A DNA stretch of 64,000 nt from Selaginella moellendorffii. Its lineage: Eukaryota; Streptophyta; Lycopodiopsida; Selaginellales; Selaginellaceae. The translations under genes were made by a program, and so were the position numbers. Within the stretch, counting starts at the first letter, position 1; the number at the start of each line of letters is the position of its first letter. Where the stretch lies: assembly GCF_000143415.4 (NCBI RefSeq), contig NW_003314268.1, forward strand, positions 2,243,972 through 2,307,971, written 5' to 3'. The notes under the pieces were generated by a model. It did not search any database, was not told where the DNA came from, and saw nothing but the letters and a program-made list of their open reading frames with translations. Positions 1 through 11,249 of this stretch are shown here, piece by piece.

Positions 1-37
1 TCCAACAACTTGCATTTGAATTATGTTTATATGTGAG

Positions 38-117
38 CTATGGCGTGCAATTCGTAAAAGGGTGGATTTTACAACGGTGGATTTCACTCACACCACGTGT
101 ATGCTTGCTATTGGTCC
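38..117 (+). repeat. Left terminal inverted repeat
   Basis: Positions 40-60 match the reverse complement of 8475-8495 at 20 of 21 bases. Similarity continues inward through a shared 'gatttcactcac' block and a shared 'ctattggt' block. The outermost 30 bp align poorly, so the true tip is uncertain. Confidence 0.8.
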
Positions 118-412
118 ACGTGTATTATGAGTGTATAAAAAACACAGGCATAGAATATTTTTCAATCCTTATGCCCCAGATGGGGCATCAATAGCAATGA
201 CCCATGCTATGTATGGAATGGAGCCATTCATGGCCCATAGACCCATTCATCCCATGCATTCGAGCAAGTTGTTAATGTTGCAAACCAAATGGACAATCGA
301 CTAAATTGCATACCATACTACCTTATCTAGAGCACTATGTTCTCACGTCTTGCTCTTGGCACTCATGGCAAGAGTTTATCTTTCGTTGCAATGCATTTAC
401 AAATTGCACGCC

Positions 413-759
413 TTTTTTAACATAGTGTCATAGCAAGCGTAAGTGAACTCCATCTAGAATTTGGGAGTATGGCAGCCTTGATCGTCATCAACAGCCATCG
501 CCGTGTCCTCCCCACATTGCCGACCGCCGCTATGCTGCTCGCAATCATCGATGCTCCCATTGTTACCCGCTGCAGCGTCTAGGCAATCGTTGAATCCTCT
601 TACTTCCTCTGTCTTGCATTGTGATTCTTGAGGTGCATTCACCATGGATGCGAAGAACTCCTGGGCTCTCATAGCTGGAAAATGTTGGAAATTGAGTCAC
701 ACCTGGGCACACCTCTTTTAACATAGTGTTCATAACAAACGTAAGTGAACTCCATCTAG
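413..759 (+). repeat. Dispersed direct repeat pair inside the transposon
   Basis: The roughly 44-bp segment at 413-457 (containing 'aacatagtgt' and ending 'gaactccatctag') recurs with few changes at 714-759. A nearby 'gagtttatctt' phrase also occurs twice (about 371 and 819). The copies are about 300 bp apart and suggest a local duplication within the element's non-coding left arm. Confidence 0.65.
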
Positions 760-1007
760 CTCCATTGCAAAGCCATGGATATATACTATCTGGAGTCATG
801 TCTTTAATGGATCCCATTGAGTTTATCTTTTGTTGCAATTGATTTCCAGTGTAGCTCTTTCAACACTTGAGTTTTGTACCATGATGCTTAGAAGATTTGC
901 ATATGACTCAAAAGTAGGTTGAAGTCTAACCAATTCGATGAATTGGTGGGGCTCATACTTCAATTGTGTACTATGCAAAGGTGCATAGTGTTGATGTTTA
1001 GACGTAA

Positions 1008-1268
1008 AGTTCTCTCAAGAGGAGCATGCTAAAGGAAATTTGAGAATGTGGAAGTTGCAATTGCATGCAGTAACATTCAGGATAACAATAGACACTTTCA
1101 ACATTTTCCAATTATAATTGTTTCAAATTGGACCTGGAGTTCTCTCAAGAGGAGCATGCTGAAGGAGATTTGAGAATATGGAAGTTGCAATTGCATGTAG
1201 TAACATTTAAGTGAGAAGAGCAATGACAATGGACACTTACAATATTTTCCAATCATAATCGTTTCAAA
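1008..1268 (+). repeat. Tandem repeat, about 130-bp period, two copies
   Basis: The unit starting at 1008 ('agttctctcaagaggagcat') is repeated from 1138. Both copies run through 'ggaagttgcaattgcatg' and end near a 'ttttccaat' phrase. A few substitutions and small indels separate them. The repeat lies between the left TIR and the HECT gene, in sequence with no convincing coding frame. Confidence 0.8.
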
Positions 1269-1559
1269 TTTTGAAATTTGTAAAAAGGGTTTCCAAGCAT
1301 GGGGCAAAACTATCCAATGTATGCCGTGCGTTGCGGCCGAAGAACTGGAGTTTTCAAGGATTGGAAGCTCGTGCTCACTTTGGTAAGAGTAGATTTGTAA
1401 TAGTTTCCTATATGGTGTAACCCTTTTGCAATGTTTAAGGTTTCTGGGTTTCCTCTTGGCATGGCAAACTGGAGAGGATTTTATGACTTCTTTGAGGCAC
1501 AACAATGAATCCAACAGGGGACAGGACCGAGGATTCTATATGATGCCTCCTCCTCTCAA

Positions 1560-1890
1560 GGCTCGACAATCCCTTTGACAAGGCAGCCCAAGACTACTTC
1601 TAATCTTGTGCCAATCACCGAGGGGAAAGGTCCTGTTGAAGAAAGTGACAGCGAGGGATATGTTATTGCTCGAGATGCAAGCAAGGACGAGTTCACAGAC
1701 CTAGAGGGTGATTTTGGTTCTACCAAATAGGTTGAGAGTTCCTCAAGCGAGGATGGGCATCATGTAGCACCCAAGCTCGATAGTTTTGACCCAGAACCTA
1801 AATTGGGAGCTGCTTTGGAAGCTATAGTGATTACCCTTGGTGAGACAAGCATAAGCCAAAAGGGTACCAAGGGCCGCAAGTGCCTATAAT
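1560..1890 (+). pseudogene. Interrupted acidic reading frame in transposon left arm
   Basis: One plus-strand frame reads as an acidic, Ser-rich polypeptide (patches such as EESDSEGYV and ESSSSEDG). It is broken by a single TAG at 1728-1730 and ends in a basic KGTKGRKCL-like tail. No domain is recognised. It runs against the other transposon genes and could be a remnant of a third element gene or of a nested insertion. Coding status is uncertain. Confidence 0.3.
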
Positions 1891-2029
1891 GGGCATTTGT
1901 GGAATATTTTGAATATTCTTACCTTTAACTTCGCCAATGAACTGGAAAGAGTCTCTTTCAAAGTGTGAAACATATTTGAAGACAATTATCTATTTTTATT
2001 GTGAAAGTGTCTACATTACTTCGACAACA

Positions 2030-5000
2030 TCAGCCTAATCCATACAAGCTCTCTGGATTTTGGAGTGCCCGGTGGATCTTGTGTTTGGTCCACTCCTTTG
2101 ACGGGTATGTTAAAGGGAAGAAAACTTCTCGTGTGCATGTGGAGAACCTGGGAAATCGAGTAGATGATGTACTCTGTCTCTCAACTTGGATCCAAATAGG
2201 CTCTCCCGGTCGGAACTCTAGAGAATCAACCGCAAAGTGATGGAACTTGGATAACTCTTTTGGGCTCATATCTATAAAATGTTCAAACATACAAGAGTTT
2301 TAGTTGTTTGTGAAAGTAAATAGTTACCTCGAATGATGTCCACAATCCAGCTGCGGAAGTTCTCTCCAAAGTCCTGATCAAAGATCAGGCAGTTGATGAA
2401 CTCCGCAGGAGGAATGATCGTCCTTACCCGGAAGACCTGTAACAAAGCATCTGTCCCAATGAGTGAAAGCCCACCTAGCAATGTTGGACTCTTGTAAGGC
2501 CTTTGACGAGCTTCCATGCGCATTGAGTGTTGGAAGCCATCTCGGAGTAAGTCTCCCACTACATTTGGCTCGATGAATAGGTAATGCCAAACCACCGCAG
2601 CCACGCATGCCTCCACAGCTTGCTCATAACCTTCACCAAGTTCGGTGAGTCTAGACTCAAGCACTGCATTGTAGTCAGTAATTGCAAGGTTCTCTAGGAT
2701 GGAATCCACAGACTTGCGCCGATCGCCCTCCTCCTTTAGGCTTGATATACCTCGCAATTGGTTGAGTGCATTCCAGATATGCGGCCCGCATGCCTTGAGG
2801 TCCATCTCATATAGTCCTCCTCGGGCAAGTCGTCGATCATCCTCGTTTAGAACCTCTCCAGCTGCAATTGCCAATGTTGCAATTGTACACCCGCGAGAAA
2901 CCTGTGCATTACATTCGAACGCTTGGAATAGCAACCATCCCACAAAGATAGCCTGTGCATATAAAAGTGAGGAGCATATAAAACTTGTGCTTTAAACTTA
3001 ACTTACCACATCCCGCTCTTCTTGTCGCAACGTCCTAGAATGCACTGGCATCCTAGGATGCCAATATGTGGCTCTTTCTCTAAGCACAAACAGCCCACGC
3101 GTCTGTAACACAAAATTACTCTAGTGAGCCAAGTGAAAATTAGACTTACCGATCCTGGAATCTGGCGAACAGCCTCTCTAATGGCTTTTGCATGTGGCCC
3201 ACCCGCATCTATTGTGGATTCCTCCCACACCAAAGCTCCTCCAATCTCAGACGCATAGACCACTTTGTAATTTGGTGTGCGGAGATTAGTATTGAAGGCG
3301 AATTGGAAACAACTGAATTCATTGTTTGGTGCAATCTAGAAGGACAAGTGAGGTAACTCCAATTCATAGGCAATCCATTGCTTACCAGAATGCAAGACGG
3401 CCTCAAACGTGTACGAGCAAGTCTGTATGGCCGAAGCATGGCCTTCTCGATGCAAAAACAAGAGAATTTACAATACAGTGTTTCAGTAGTGTCAAATAGT
3501 TCTTTCAATTGTTGTGCAGCCGCCCAATTCCTACATAGGTCCCTGCACAAACCATAAGATGGTACTAAGTGCTAAGAAATAGATACACGTACCTCTTCTC
3601 AATGAACCATGCTATTGTGGACTCAAGAATTGAAGGAGGCACATTAATACTTACTTGAGCAAGGAGCTGTTGGATTGTGTTGTCACAAAACACATCCTTA
3701 TACTGTGCTTCTGAAAGGCCAAGCTTAAGGAGAAGACTCTCCCAATCTTGCCAATGAGGCATGGCTTGGTTGAAAAGCACGTGCCGCAGAAATATTTCAC
3801 CGCCAGCCCAATGGAATTCAGGGTGTCTAGCAATAGCGTCTAGCATCTCCTCGTCACTTGTGCTCTCCACGGCAAAGCAACCAAGAAGCTTGTGTTTCAG
3901 CCACTGCACCTGTGAGAGAACTTCAGCATCCCCCTGTGCCCTCACCTCAAGGGTTGTGGTGGCATCCTGTAAGGCAGAAACCTCCTCAATCTGCAGCATG
4001 ATGAAGTTGGCACTATCCTGAGTGGTTAACTGAACAGCTTCATTAAATGCATTGGTGGCATCAATCCATCTTTGTTGATGCTCCAACAATCTACATGCAA
4101 ACATTAGTTCAATTTTGAATAGCACAATTTTCAATTATCTTACTCTACTGTAGAAAAGTTGTCAAGCAACTCCATAAGCGTAAACGGAGTGGAGCTACTT
4201 CCCTCTAGAAAGGGGGGTGGAGGCACACCATGGTCTTCAAGGCCTCCGCCATCACTGTCATACACTACCATTGGCCTATCTGCACTCAGAAATTAGAAAA
4301 TGAAGAAAATATTCATTTATGTTAATGCTTCTTACCAGCCGCATGGCCTGGAGCCACTATCTCTGGTGACAAGGATGTCTCCAAAGATCCTTGGTGCGGT
4401 TCATCCCCACCATCACCTTGTTCTTCGACTCCGCTAATGTCCATGTTGTCTTGTGTGGGGAGAGTTTCTTCTGGTAATGGAAGAATGTCCTCTTCATCCG
4501 CAGAGTCTTCTTCTTCATTATTCTCGCAAGGGTTTGGTTCCTGTGTGGCTGGCCTTGGATCATCATTTGCAGTCAAGGTATTTGTAGCAGTTACAACTGC
4601 AAAGACCACAACATATATTTGTGAGGAGGGAACTTAAAAAAAAAATGACTTACGTTCACGAACATCCTTCTCCTCGAGTGCTCGGGCCTGTTTTTGATAA
4701 CTTAGCCAATGTTTGTCAGTAAGATGCTCCATAACATTGTATAAATATATAACTGTTGCCCGATTGCCATTGGCCTTGTTTGCTATAGCTCCCCATGATG
4801 TTTGAGGAGGTCAATAGCAAGGCCGGATAGAGCTGAGGCCAAATTTTGTAGACTCGGCATGGGCCTCACCACCATTGGACTGCCTTGCACACCGGACAAA
4901 TGCTCCTGGGTTGGTCATGGATGAAGGTTGGATTCCTGAGGCTTGGAGTGATAGTAGAATCGCATGTTGTGCTGTGCCAGGCTGGAAAGGAATATTGGAG

Positions 5001-6133
5001 TATAAGCCACCCCATATGAGACACTCTGGGAGGTCCACTGCCAGCTTGTTAAGTTCCGTCACCTTCACAGATGGCTCTCTTTTCCACCCATATAAGTGTA
5101 CATGCCAAGTTTTTGGGATTGCAATCCACTTGGTGACAAGAACTGTGGTGAACGGCCGGGGGATCATGGGTGTTATAGACGACATCCCACCAATGACTTT
5201 AGATCGACTGCCACGACGTCCACGACAACAACATAAGGACTGCCAATTGTTATTGGCATAGGTGTGCACTGCAGCCACAAGCAGTGAGAGAGTCTAGCAC
5301 AGTGAAACAAAAATGAGTTAAACAAATCCAAAGAAGAAAAAAAAGAAGAGTGCATGGGGTCATGTTATACCTGTGGCTCACATGGCAGCCCGCCTTGAGG
5401 GTCAGCTTGAACATATCTGGATGTCGAAGCTCCACTAGATGATGATGTCGATCCTTGGGAGTAGTTGTGGAATGCTGATGGGGAACTATAAGCTCGTTGG
5501 TGTGGAGGCATTGTCAACTCACCCTACGCAGAAAAACACATGGAAAAAAAAAATGGGTACAAATGAAAAACTTACCGAGCTAGACCGCTTATTGCTTCAG
5601 GAGGTAGATGGCCAGGTACTGGCACTTGTACCGGTAGATGGAGTTGCGAGAGTAGTAGCGGTTGGTGGAGTTGCGGGGCTGGTAGTAGTGGCACTATATG
5701 GGATTCCGTGAGCACGTCCTCTAGTTGGTGTTGGTGTTGGTGGCAGCGTTCCAGATTGGACAACACCGTGGGCATGAGGTGTCCAGACTTGCTCATTTCG
5801 AATGCTCGGGCTGCTACTTTCCAAGGAAGGTGAGGAGAATAAAACATGCTGGAGGTTCTGCATATGTTGCAATGTATGCAATGTTAGGCGGCGCTCTGCT
5901 TGCTCAAATGCAGTCGGGAGCTGTGGATGGGATGCTGTTGGAGTTGATGTCCCTGCTACGGAGCTTGGAAAATCAAGTGGCTGGCATGTGTCTCGCAGGA
6001 CTATTGGCTGTACCGATTGCGGAACATCAAGTGCTTGGCTGCGTGCTCGCGAGGTGTTTCCATAGTGTCTACTGCTGTGGACATGCGGCGTTCTTGCTTC
6101 GAGCCTAGAAACCACAAAGGATTGGTTATGCAA
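2030..6133 (-). CDS. Transposon-borne HECT-like E3 ubiquitin ligase gene
   Basis: A multi-exon minus-strand gene. The last exon (about 2030-2276) reads as a HECT C-lobe: MSPKELSKFHHFAVDS, then a Pro-rich stretch, then FSTCTREVFFPLTYPS and a final SLYGLG, as in HECT tails that end near the catalytic 'TC' loop. The likely catalytic Cys codon is 2135-2137. The exon joins 2332-2943 through a GT-AG intron at about 2277-2331. Further plausible exons lie at about 3003-3550, 3565-4134 and 4322-4609 (acidic, Glu/Asp-rich), 4811-5278 and 5597-6133 (Ser/Thr/Pro-rich). The N-lobe is too diverged to call by eye. By family, HECT ligases pass ubiquitin from E2 through this Cys. Whether this copy is active, and where it starts, are not determined; no ATG opens the 6133 frame. 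Confidence 0.6.
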
Positions 6134-6712
6134 ACCTGATCGAGGAGAAGCTACCCACCATCACAGCTGTGGTGCTCTCGCTTGGGCGGTGGTCTTGCGA
6201 TCGGGGGAGTGTGCACTAGAAGCCTTGCCTCCGGTTAGATGACACGAATCGATTGGAAGAACGAACGAACCATCGACAAAATCATGTCATAAAATGAAAT
6301 CGCCCCGTATCCAAGGCACAATTAATATGGGTGGGACTTGGTGAAAACCCTAATCCCAAACGTGGGAACCCTAAAATTGAACAAATCAAAAATTGAATTT
6401 AAATTTGAAATGTACACTAAAGAACACTCAATTTTCTCCGAGTATGGCCAAGTATAATTTTTCCAAAGCTCGTCGCTTCACTGGTGTTGCTGTAGGCAAG
6501 GCACTCTCGATGTACAGTGAAAGATCTACACCCGCAACATCAGCCATTGCACACTCCATTGTTAGATCCAAATGAAGTAAATATTGCTCGTCTAAGTTGA
6601 GTCCCTCCCGATGCATAAAAAATGCCTGGTTTCGAACAGTGCCAAGAGCCTATAAGGTAGCCAAACACAACAAAATAGATTTAAAGAAATTGTTGTATTC
6701 TTGCTCTAAATA

Positions 6713-8010
6713 TTACCTCTGACAAAGTTGCACCTTCGACATTAGAGAGAAATGGTCCGGGAAGGTCTTCAATATCTTTTCCACCAACAGCCGGCATAAT
6801 CCTATAGAAGCACATTTTATTAGGAATTCTATAACATTACCAAAATTGTTACCCAAGCTCTCGTTCCATCGGTTGAAATAAGTTTGCAGGAACATGAGAT
6901 GGTCTGAAGTAATCACCACATCGATACGGACGGACCTCATGGAGGTTCCAGGTTGCAACCCAGTGTGAAATATCCTTCTTGAGGTACGGAGCAAAGACAC
7001 AACGTAGACTTTGGTTGTGGCATGGATTGGATACATCGAGAATTCCTAGGACTCAAAAAGGTGCTTATAAAACCACACCACGCGCTCAAAGAGCTCTCTC
7101 CACAAATGCTCTATGCGCTGTAAAACAAATTTGATTTAGTCCTATGAGTCCTTATTTGGAAAAACTCTAACGCTATGAGTACCTGGTTACGTGTTGATGT
7201 CCCACGTATGAAGCTCCTAGCTACAGGACCCCAACAGCGGATCATGTCCCTCTCAACCTCATTGTGCTTTGGAGCATTGTCGCTCCGGATGCGCTTGGGC
7301 CTTCCAAATCGACGAATAGCCTGCGCATATGTGTTAAATATTGTATGGGATTCTTTGGAGGTACATAGAAACCATAGCTTACAAGCTTGCAATATGCTAC
7401 AATAAACATGTTACCACATGTGCTGAAAAAAAAGTAGAAAGCATAAGCCTCCTCATTCCTATAAATCCGTCGTCGAATCCTTGTCATGTGCCTCTGTTCC
7501 AGCCTATTTGGATCGTGAGTGGCTAAGGCCTCACAAATTTGGCGTCGGCTAAATCAGTATCCTCCAGTTCGACAGCTAGATCGGGAATTGATAATCCCCC
7601 AGTTTGTGCCACCTCGATTCATGGCATTGTTAGTTCGAATGTGATGAAGTACCTCTTCGGGTGGTACTCTATAATATACACCTCTCCAATTTGGATCGAC
7701 AAGCCGCATGTATTTGTACAGTGTTGGCTTGGAAATTCTAAGATAGCATGCGAGGTAAGCAGTAGTCTTAGTCTCGAGGATCTTCAGGTGCATCCAAGTG
7801 CCAAATGCAGCTGGACTACCGAATCCCCTCGATTGCAAAAAATTATAGAAGGCCTAGAAACGTGCAAATCATGAATCTAGAAGGCTGGAAACTAAGCAAA
7901 CCTCTGGGAGAGCATCGTTGTCACTATCCATACTGGAACCATAGTCCGAATCACTAAAATTGGATGGAAGGCCATCCACCTCATCTTCCTCCACATCTTC
8001 CAGTAAACCT
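6713..8010 (-). pseudogene. HTH plus DDE integrase/transposase, decayed
   Basis: Minus-strand frames read in order as an integrase-core protein. An acidic leader (about 7906-8010) is followed by an HTH-like segment (7554-7838, LRISKPTLYKYM). Next comes RQICEALATHDPNRLEQRH (about 7490-7550), then the core segment AIRRFGRPKRIRSDNAPKH (7111-7392) and RIEHLWRELFERVVWFYKHL (about 7060-7125). A frameshift near 7056 leads into GILDVSNPC and a C-terminal part ending near 6713. The RSDN Asp and the RIEHLWREL Glu match the second and third DDE residues of rve-type integrases. The block that should hold the first Asp, between the HTH part and the core, is not visible. With the frameshift this suggests a dead copy, unless an unseen exon supplies it. 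Confidence 0.65.
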
Positions 8011-8407
8011 GGAAGAAAAAGTTTCAGTGACACAAATTTGAAGTAAACTAGGGAGGGAACTATACTCATGGTAGGAACTTGAAAGTCCATAGAGAACAAT
8101 TGAGTAGTAAATCAAAGCCACTTCCAACACTGCCCACAAAAACATTTCAAACCACTCACTAACAAACCAAGTTACCTTCCACATCTGCTACCAAAAAACA
8201 TGCCAAATAACAGAGCACTAAAGCAAGGCGTTAAGGCAAGGAAGTGTCTCCTAAACCCTATGACCTGATGAATCCCCATGTCATGGGGTCAAACTTGATG
8301 ATATGTGGCATCTATGTGTAACACATTGTTCATATTATGGGGACATCATTGACCCATCAGCCAGCATCCATGGGGCATCCATGAGGCATCCAAATGACAT
8401 TTAATGC

Positions 8408-8497
8408 TGAACCAATAGAAAACTACCACATGGACACTGTATTGTGAGTGAAATCTACCACAGTAACACTCACCCTTTTATGAATTGCACGCCATAT
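8408..8497 (-). repeat. Right terminal inverted repeat
   Basis: This is the inverted counterpart of 38-117. The strongest block is 8475-8495 (one mismatch in 21), followed by 'gtgagtgaaatc' near 8443-8454 and 'accaatag' at 8411-8418. Small indels separate the blocks, which suggests an old copy. Confidence 0.8.
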
Positions 8498-8540
8498 GAG
8501 CAAATGCGAAGATGAGTTTGGATGGCTGGAACAACTTGCG

Positions 8541-8979
8541 TGTTTCAGTTTCCCATAGTACAGCTCAACGGACTGATCAATTCAAAGGGTGACATGGTTT
8601 GGGGGTTGTACCCAGAACGGTCGTAATCAGTTTTTTAAGTGTTCTAAGGGGATGGATTCAATTTATTTGCAGTAGACTTACTGCCAAATGTTGAGCCTAT
8701 TCAAATGGTACTGAAGTATTCATTATATATTGTTTACATGACTATGAAGCATTAGACTAAAACTTTAGAAATGCTGTTTTTTAATAAGATTGCGGTGCTC
8801 CCACCCAAGTCGTCCATGCATTCAGGTTCCTTGCTGCTAAGGAGAACATTCTAGTGATGAGGAAATTCCAAAGGCAACACATAAAAGAAGAAAATAAGTT
8901 AAACTCACCCAATCACTGGAATCACAAGTATTCTTTCTAAATGCTGTATGCTTCAACTTGATGAGATGTTAGAATTGGT
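8541..8979. other. Unannotated gap
   Basis: AT-rich sequence between the transposon's right end and the gypsy fragment. I see no coding frame, RNA gene or clear repeat. Confidence 0.5.
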
Positions 8980-9850
8980 GCATTTAACACACTCAAACTT
9001 GAAATATGTGGTCTACAATTTTTTATAGTTTTTTAATGGTTTTAATTTGAACCATTTATAAATTAAGGTTTTTTTTTGGGTTAATCAAAATTGCACATTT
9101 TTATATTTTATACACTTATATTTAAAGAAAAATATGATTGTCCTTGAGGTGTGCTTCGATTTCTATTTTTAATTTAAATTTAGCCTTTGATCTCTTTTGC
9201 GTTTTTTTCTTTTTGCTTCCTTTTGCTCATCTTTATAATAAAGTAACATAGTCTTTTATAGTGGCCTCCTCTTCTTTCTATTCTAGAGCAATAATTAGTG
9301 CAATTACATATGTTATGCCATTACAACTAAACAATTAAAATACATTCATGACATGTGGTGTAACTCTTTGCTTTTATTACTAATCTTTAAGTTTTGGTGG
9401 AATTATTTTTGTAAGAATTTTAGAGATGATATGTATTATTAGTTAATCATTTTATAGTGATTGCCATCTATAATTCTTAGGATGATGCTCAATATCTATG
9501 TAAGTTTCCAATATGTCTTCAAGGTACAACATTATAATTGAGCACAACCACTTATGCAAAATAAATACATTTTCAAATGCACTTTTGGATATACTGATAA
9601 TTATGACAATGCTTTTTAGCAATTAAGGTCTATTTGTGTCAATTATGCAATATAGTATTCATTTCTAAAGTTTTTTATTTAGTGTAGAGCTAAATATGTT
9701 AAAATAGATCAAATTAAGTATGTTCATTAAGATTTTGTAAAACTTATGCATGCATTTGCATTAACAACCCTTCATAATGTTGTTCAATAAGTACAATGCT
9801 ATTGAAATATTATCTTTCCCACTTATAATTATACATATTTTAACTCCACT
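8980..9850 (+). mobile_element. Ty3/gypsy element, 5' fragment (LTR plus gag region)
   Basis: This stretch aligns along its length with 37.7-38.7 kb, the 5' part of the fuller gypsy copy. Shared blocks include 'cctcttcttt/cctcctctttt...tctagagta/caataatt', 'agtgattgccat' with 'ggatgatgctcaa', and 'tttcaaatgc' with 'atttgga'. It is rich in stops and indels and ends near 9850, before any pol sequence. It is a truncated, heavily mutated copy of the same family. Confidence 0.7.
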
Positions 9851-11100
9851 TCTTGTGTAATATCTGATGAAGGTTTCTTTCCTACAATTAATAAATTTCT
9901 TGGATTCATAAGGACAAAGAATGTTTATGTTTGCTACAATTTCAATCATTATTATCTATATGGATGAACTGATCTCAGTGAGATATCATATTGGCTTGGT
10001 CTTGCAAATACATTACAATAGATTATCATGAAAGTTTATTCTGCATCAATAGAATACATGTATTTTTCTCAATTTATCTCTTCGTTATGTCAACACTGTG
10101 AAGAATTTTTTTCTAAAGTTAGGGGGAGAAATCCTAAAACTATCAAAATATTGTTGATGCTCTAATGTATCTTGCAATGGCAAAATCTCACTGTTATTAC
10201 CAATGTAAGTTGCTTTATGCAAAACCCAGGAAAGAAGCATGGAATTACATTTGATGGACAATTTCCCTAGCTAGGCAGCACGAAGGGCAGTGGAACAAGC
10301 TCTACACTATGACTGTCACCACTTGCCGGGAAGCCAAAAAGGTATACTACCGCACAACAGTGGTGCTTTACGGTGGGGACCAAAGCTGGCCTTTTGCCCA
10401 TAGAGACCACGGCATGGAGCCGAACTATCCTCTATCTTCACTGTTTGGACACCCAGCGAGGGGGTGCGGGTGCGTGTGCCGGTTTCCCGGCGCTCACAGC
10501 AGACCCAGCGTGAATCGAGTCTGAAAGACGCAGCAGAGTGTGTTGGTGTGCAGAAGAACCGGTTCCTACGAGGAGGAAAGCTTGCGGACTTGCCATTGAG
10601 GACTCCAAACAACTGGATCAACAACACGGGACAGGAGGGTGGCACGACGTAGTCAGATGGATGACCAGATTTGGACACAATCTCGACCACTTGCTCAAGA
10701 GCTTCAAGGAAAGCACTGACCTTTAGACACAACCTTGATCGAGTGGATCAACAACAGGAAAGCCAAAACCAAGTACCACTTATACACAGGAGATCAACCC
10801 GGACGAGATGTATGGCACAACAAGAGAACAATTGCATGATACGGAACAGGGAGCCACTCGAATTAGGCACAACCAACCAAAGTTCCATGAAGTATGCACC
10901 TCTGCACTGACTGGAACACCCAACTACTAGCCGCCCTTGGACTTGCAACACCGCTAGCGGTACCTCACCAACATGGATTGCCGACGACAAACGCACGAGC
11001 ACAAATCATGGAAGTCTTCATCATCAACGAACTCCAGGAGCAACGGAGCACAAGACCCTCCAGGAAACGATGCCAAGACCATGACACAGAGGAGCGGAAC
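9851..11100. other. Unrecognised sequence
   Basis: 9851-10290 is AT-rich with no frame I recognise, although 'agttagggggagaaatcc' near 10120 looks retroelement-like. From about 10290 the base composition shifts sharply to GC-richer sequence with several short overlapping frames on both strands. None has a recognisable domain. The sharp change suggests an insertion boundary near 10290. Confidence 0.4.
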
Positions 11101-11104
11101 CTTT

Positions 11105-11152
11105 ATCAATAACTTAGCTAACCACAAGGTCGAAGGTTCAAATGATTATAAC
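11105..11152 (+). repeat. tRNA-like (pol III box) fragment
   Basis: The sequence 'acttagctaaccaca...ggtcgaaggttcaaatga' resembles an A box followed closely by a B box (ggttcaaat). No full cloverleaf can be drawn. It may be a SINE or tRNA relic. Confidence 0.3.
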
Positions 11153-11249
11153 TTGTATTAAGATTTGGTCACCGACGAAAGCCCACTCGCTTCCTTAGAT
11201 CCCTTCTCGAGATTTTTCCACATCGCTGGCATTCGAGATGATCAGTTGT

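Larger units (their letters stand above)
1..8540. mobile_element. DNA transposon with TIRs, HECT-like and integrase-like genes
   Basis: Sequence near the left edge reappears inverted near 8.4-8.5 kb, which frames an element of about 8.5 kb. Between the inverted repeats both coding units lie on the minus strand. One is a multi-exon gene ending in a HECT C-lobe (about 2030-6133) and the other an HTH plus DDE-integrase gene (about 6713-8010). The remaining 0.4-1.9 kb has internal repeats and one interrupted acidic frame. The direct repeat aacaacttgc at 4-13 and 8530-8539 could be a target-site duplication, but it overlaps the fuzzy TIR ends. No LTR or reverse transcriptase is seen here. The integrase is related to the rve-type integrases of cut-and-paste elements in animals and fungi; the exact superfamily (Ginger-like or other) is inference. 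The left end may extend beyond the window. Confidence 0.75.
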
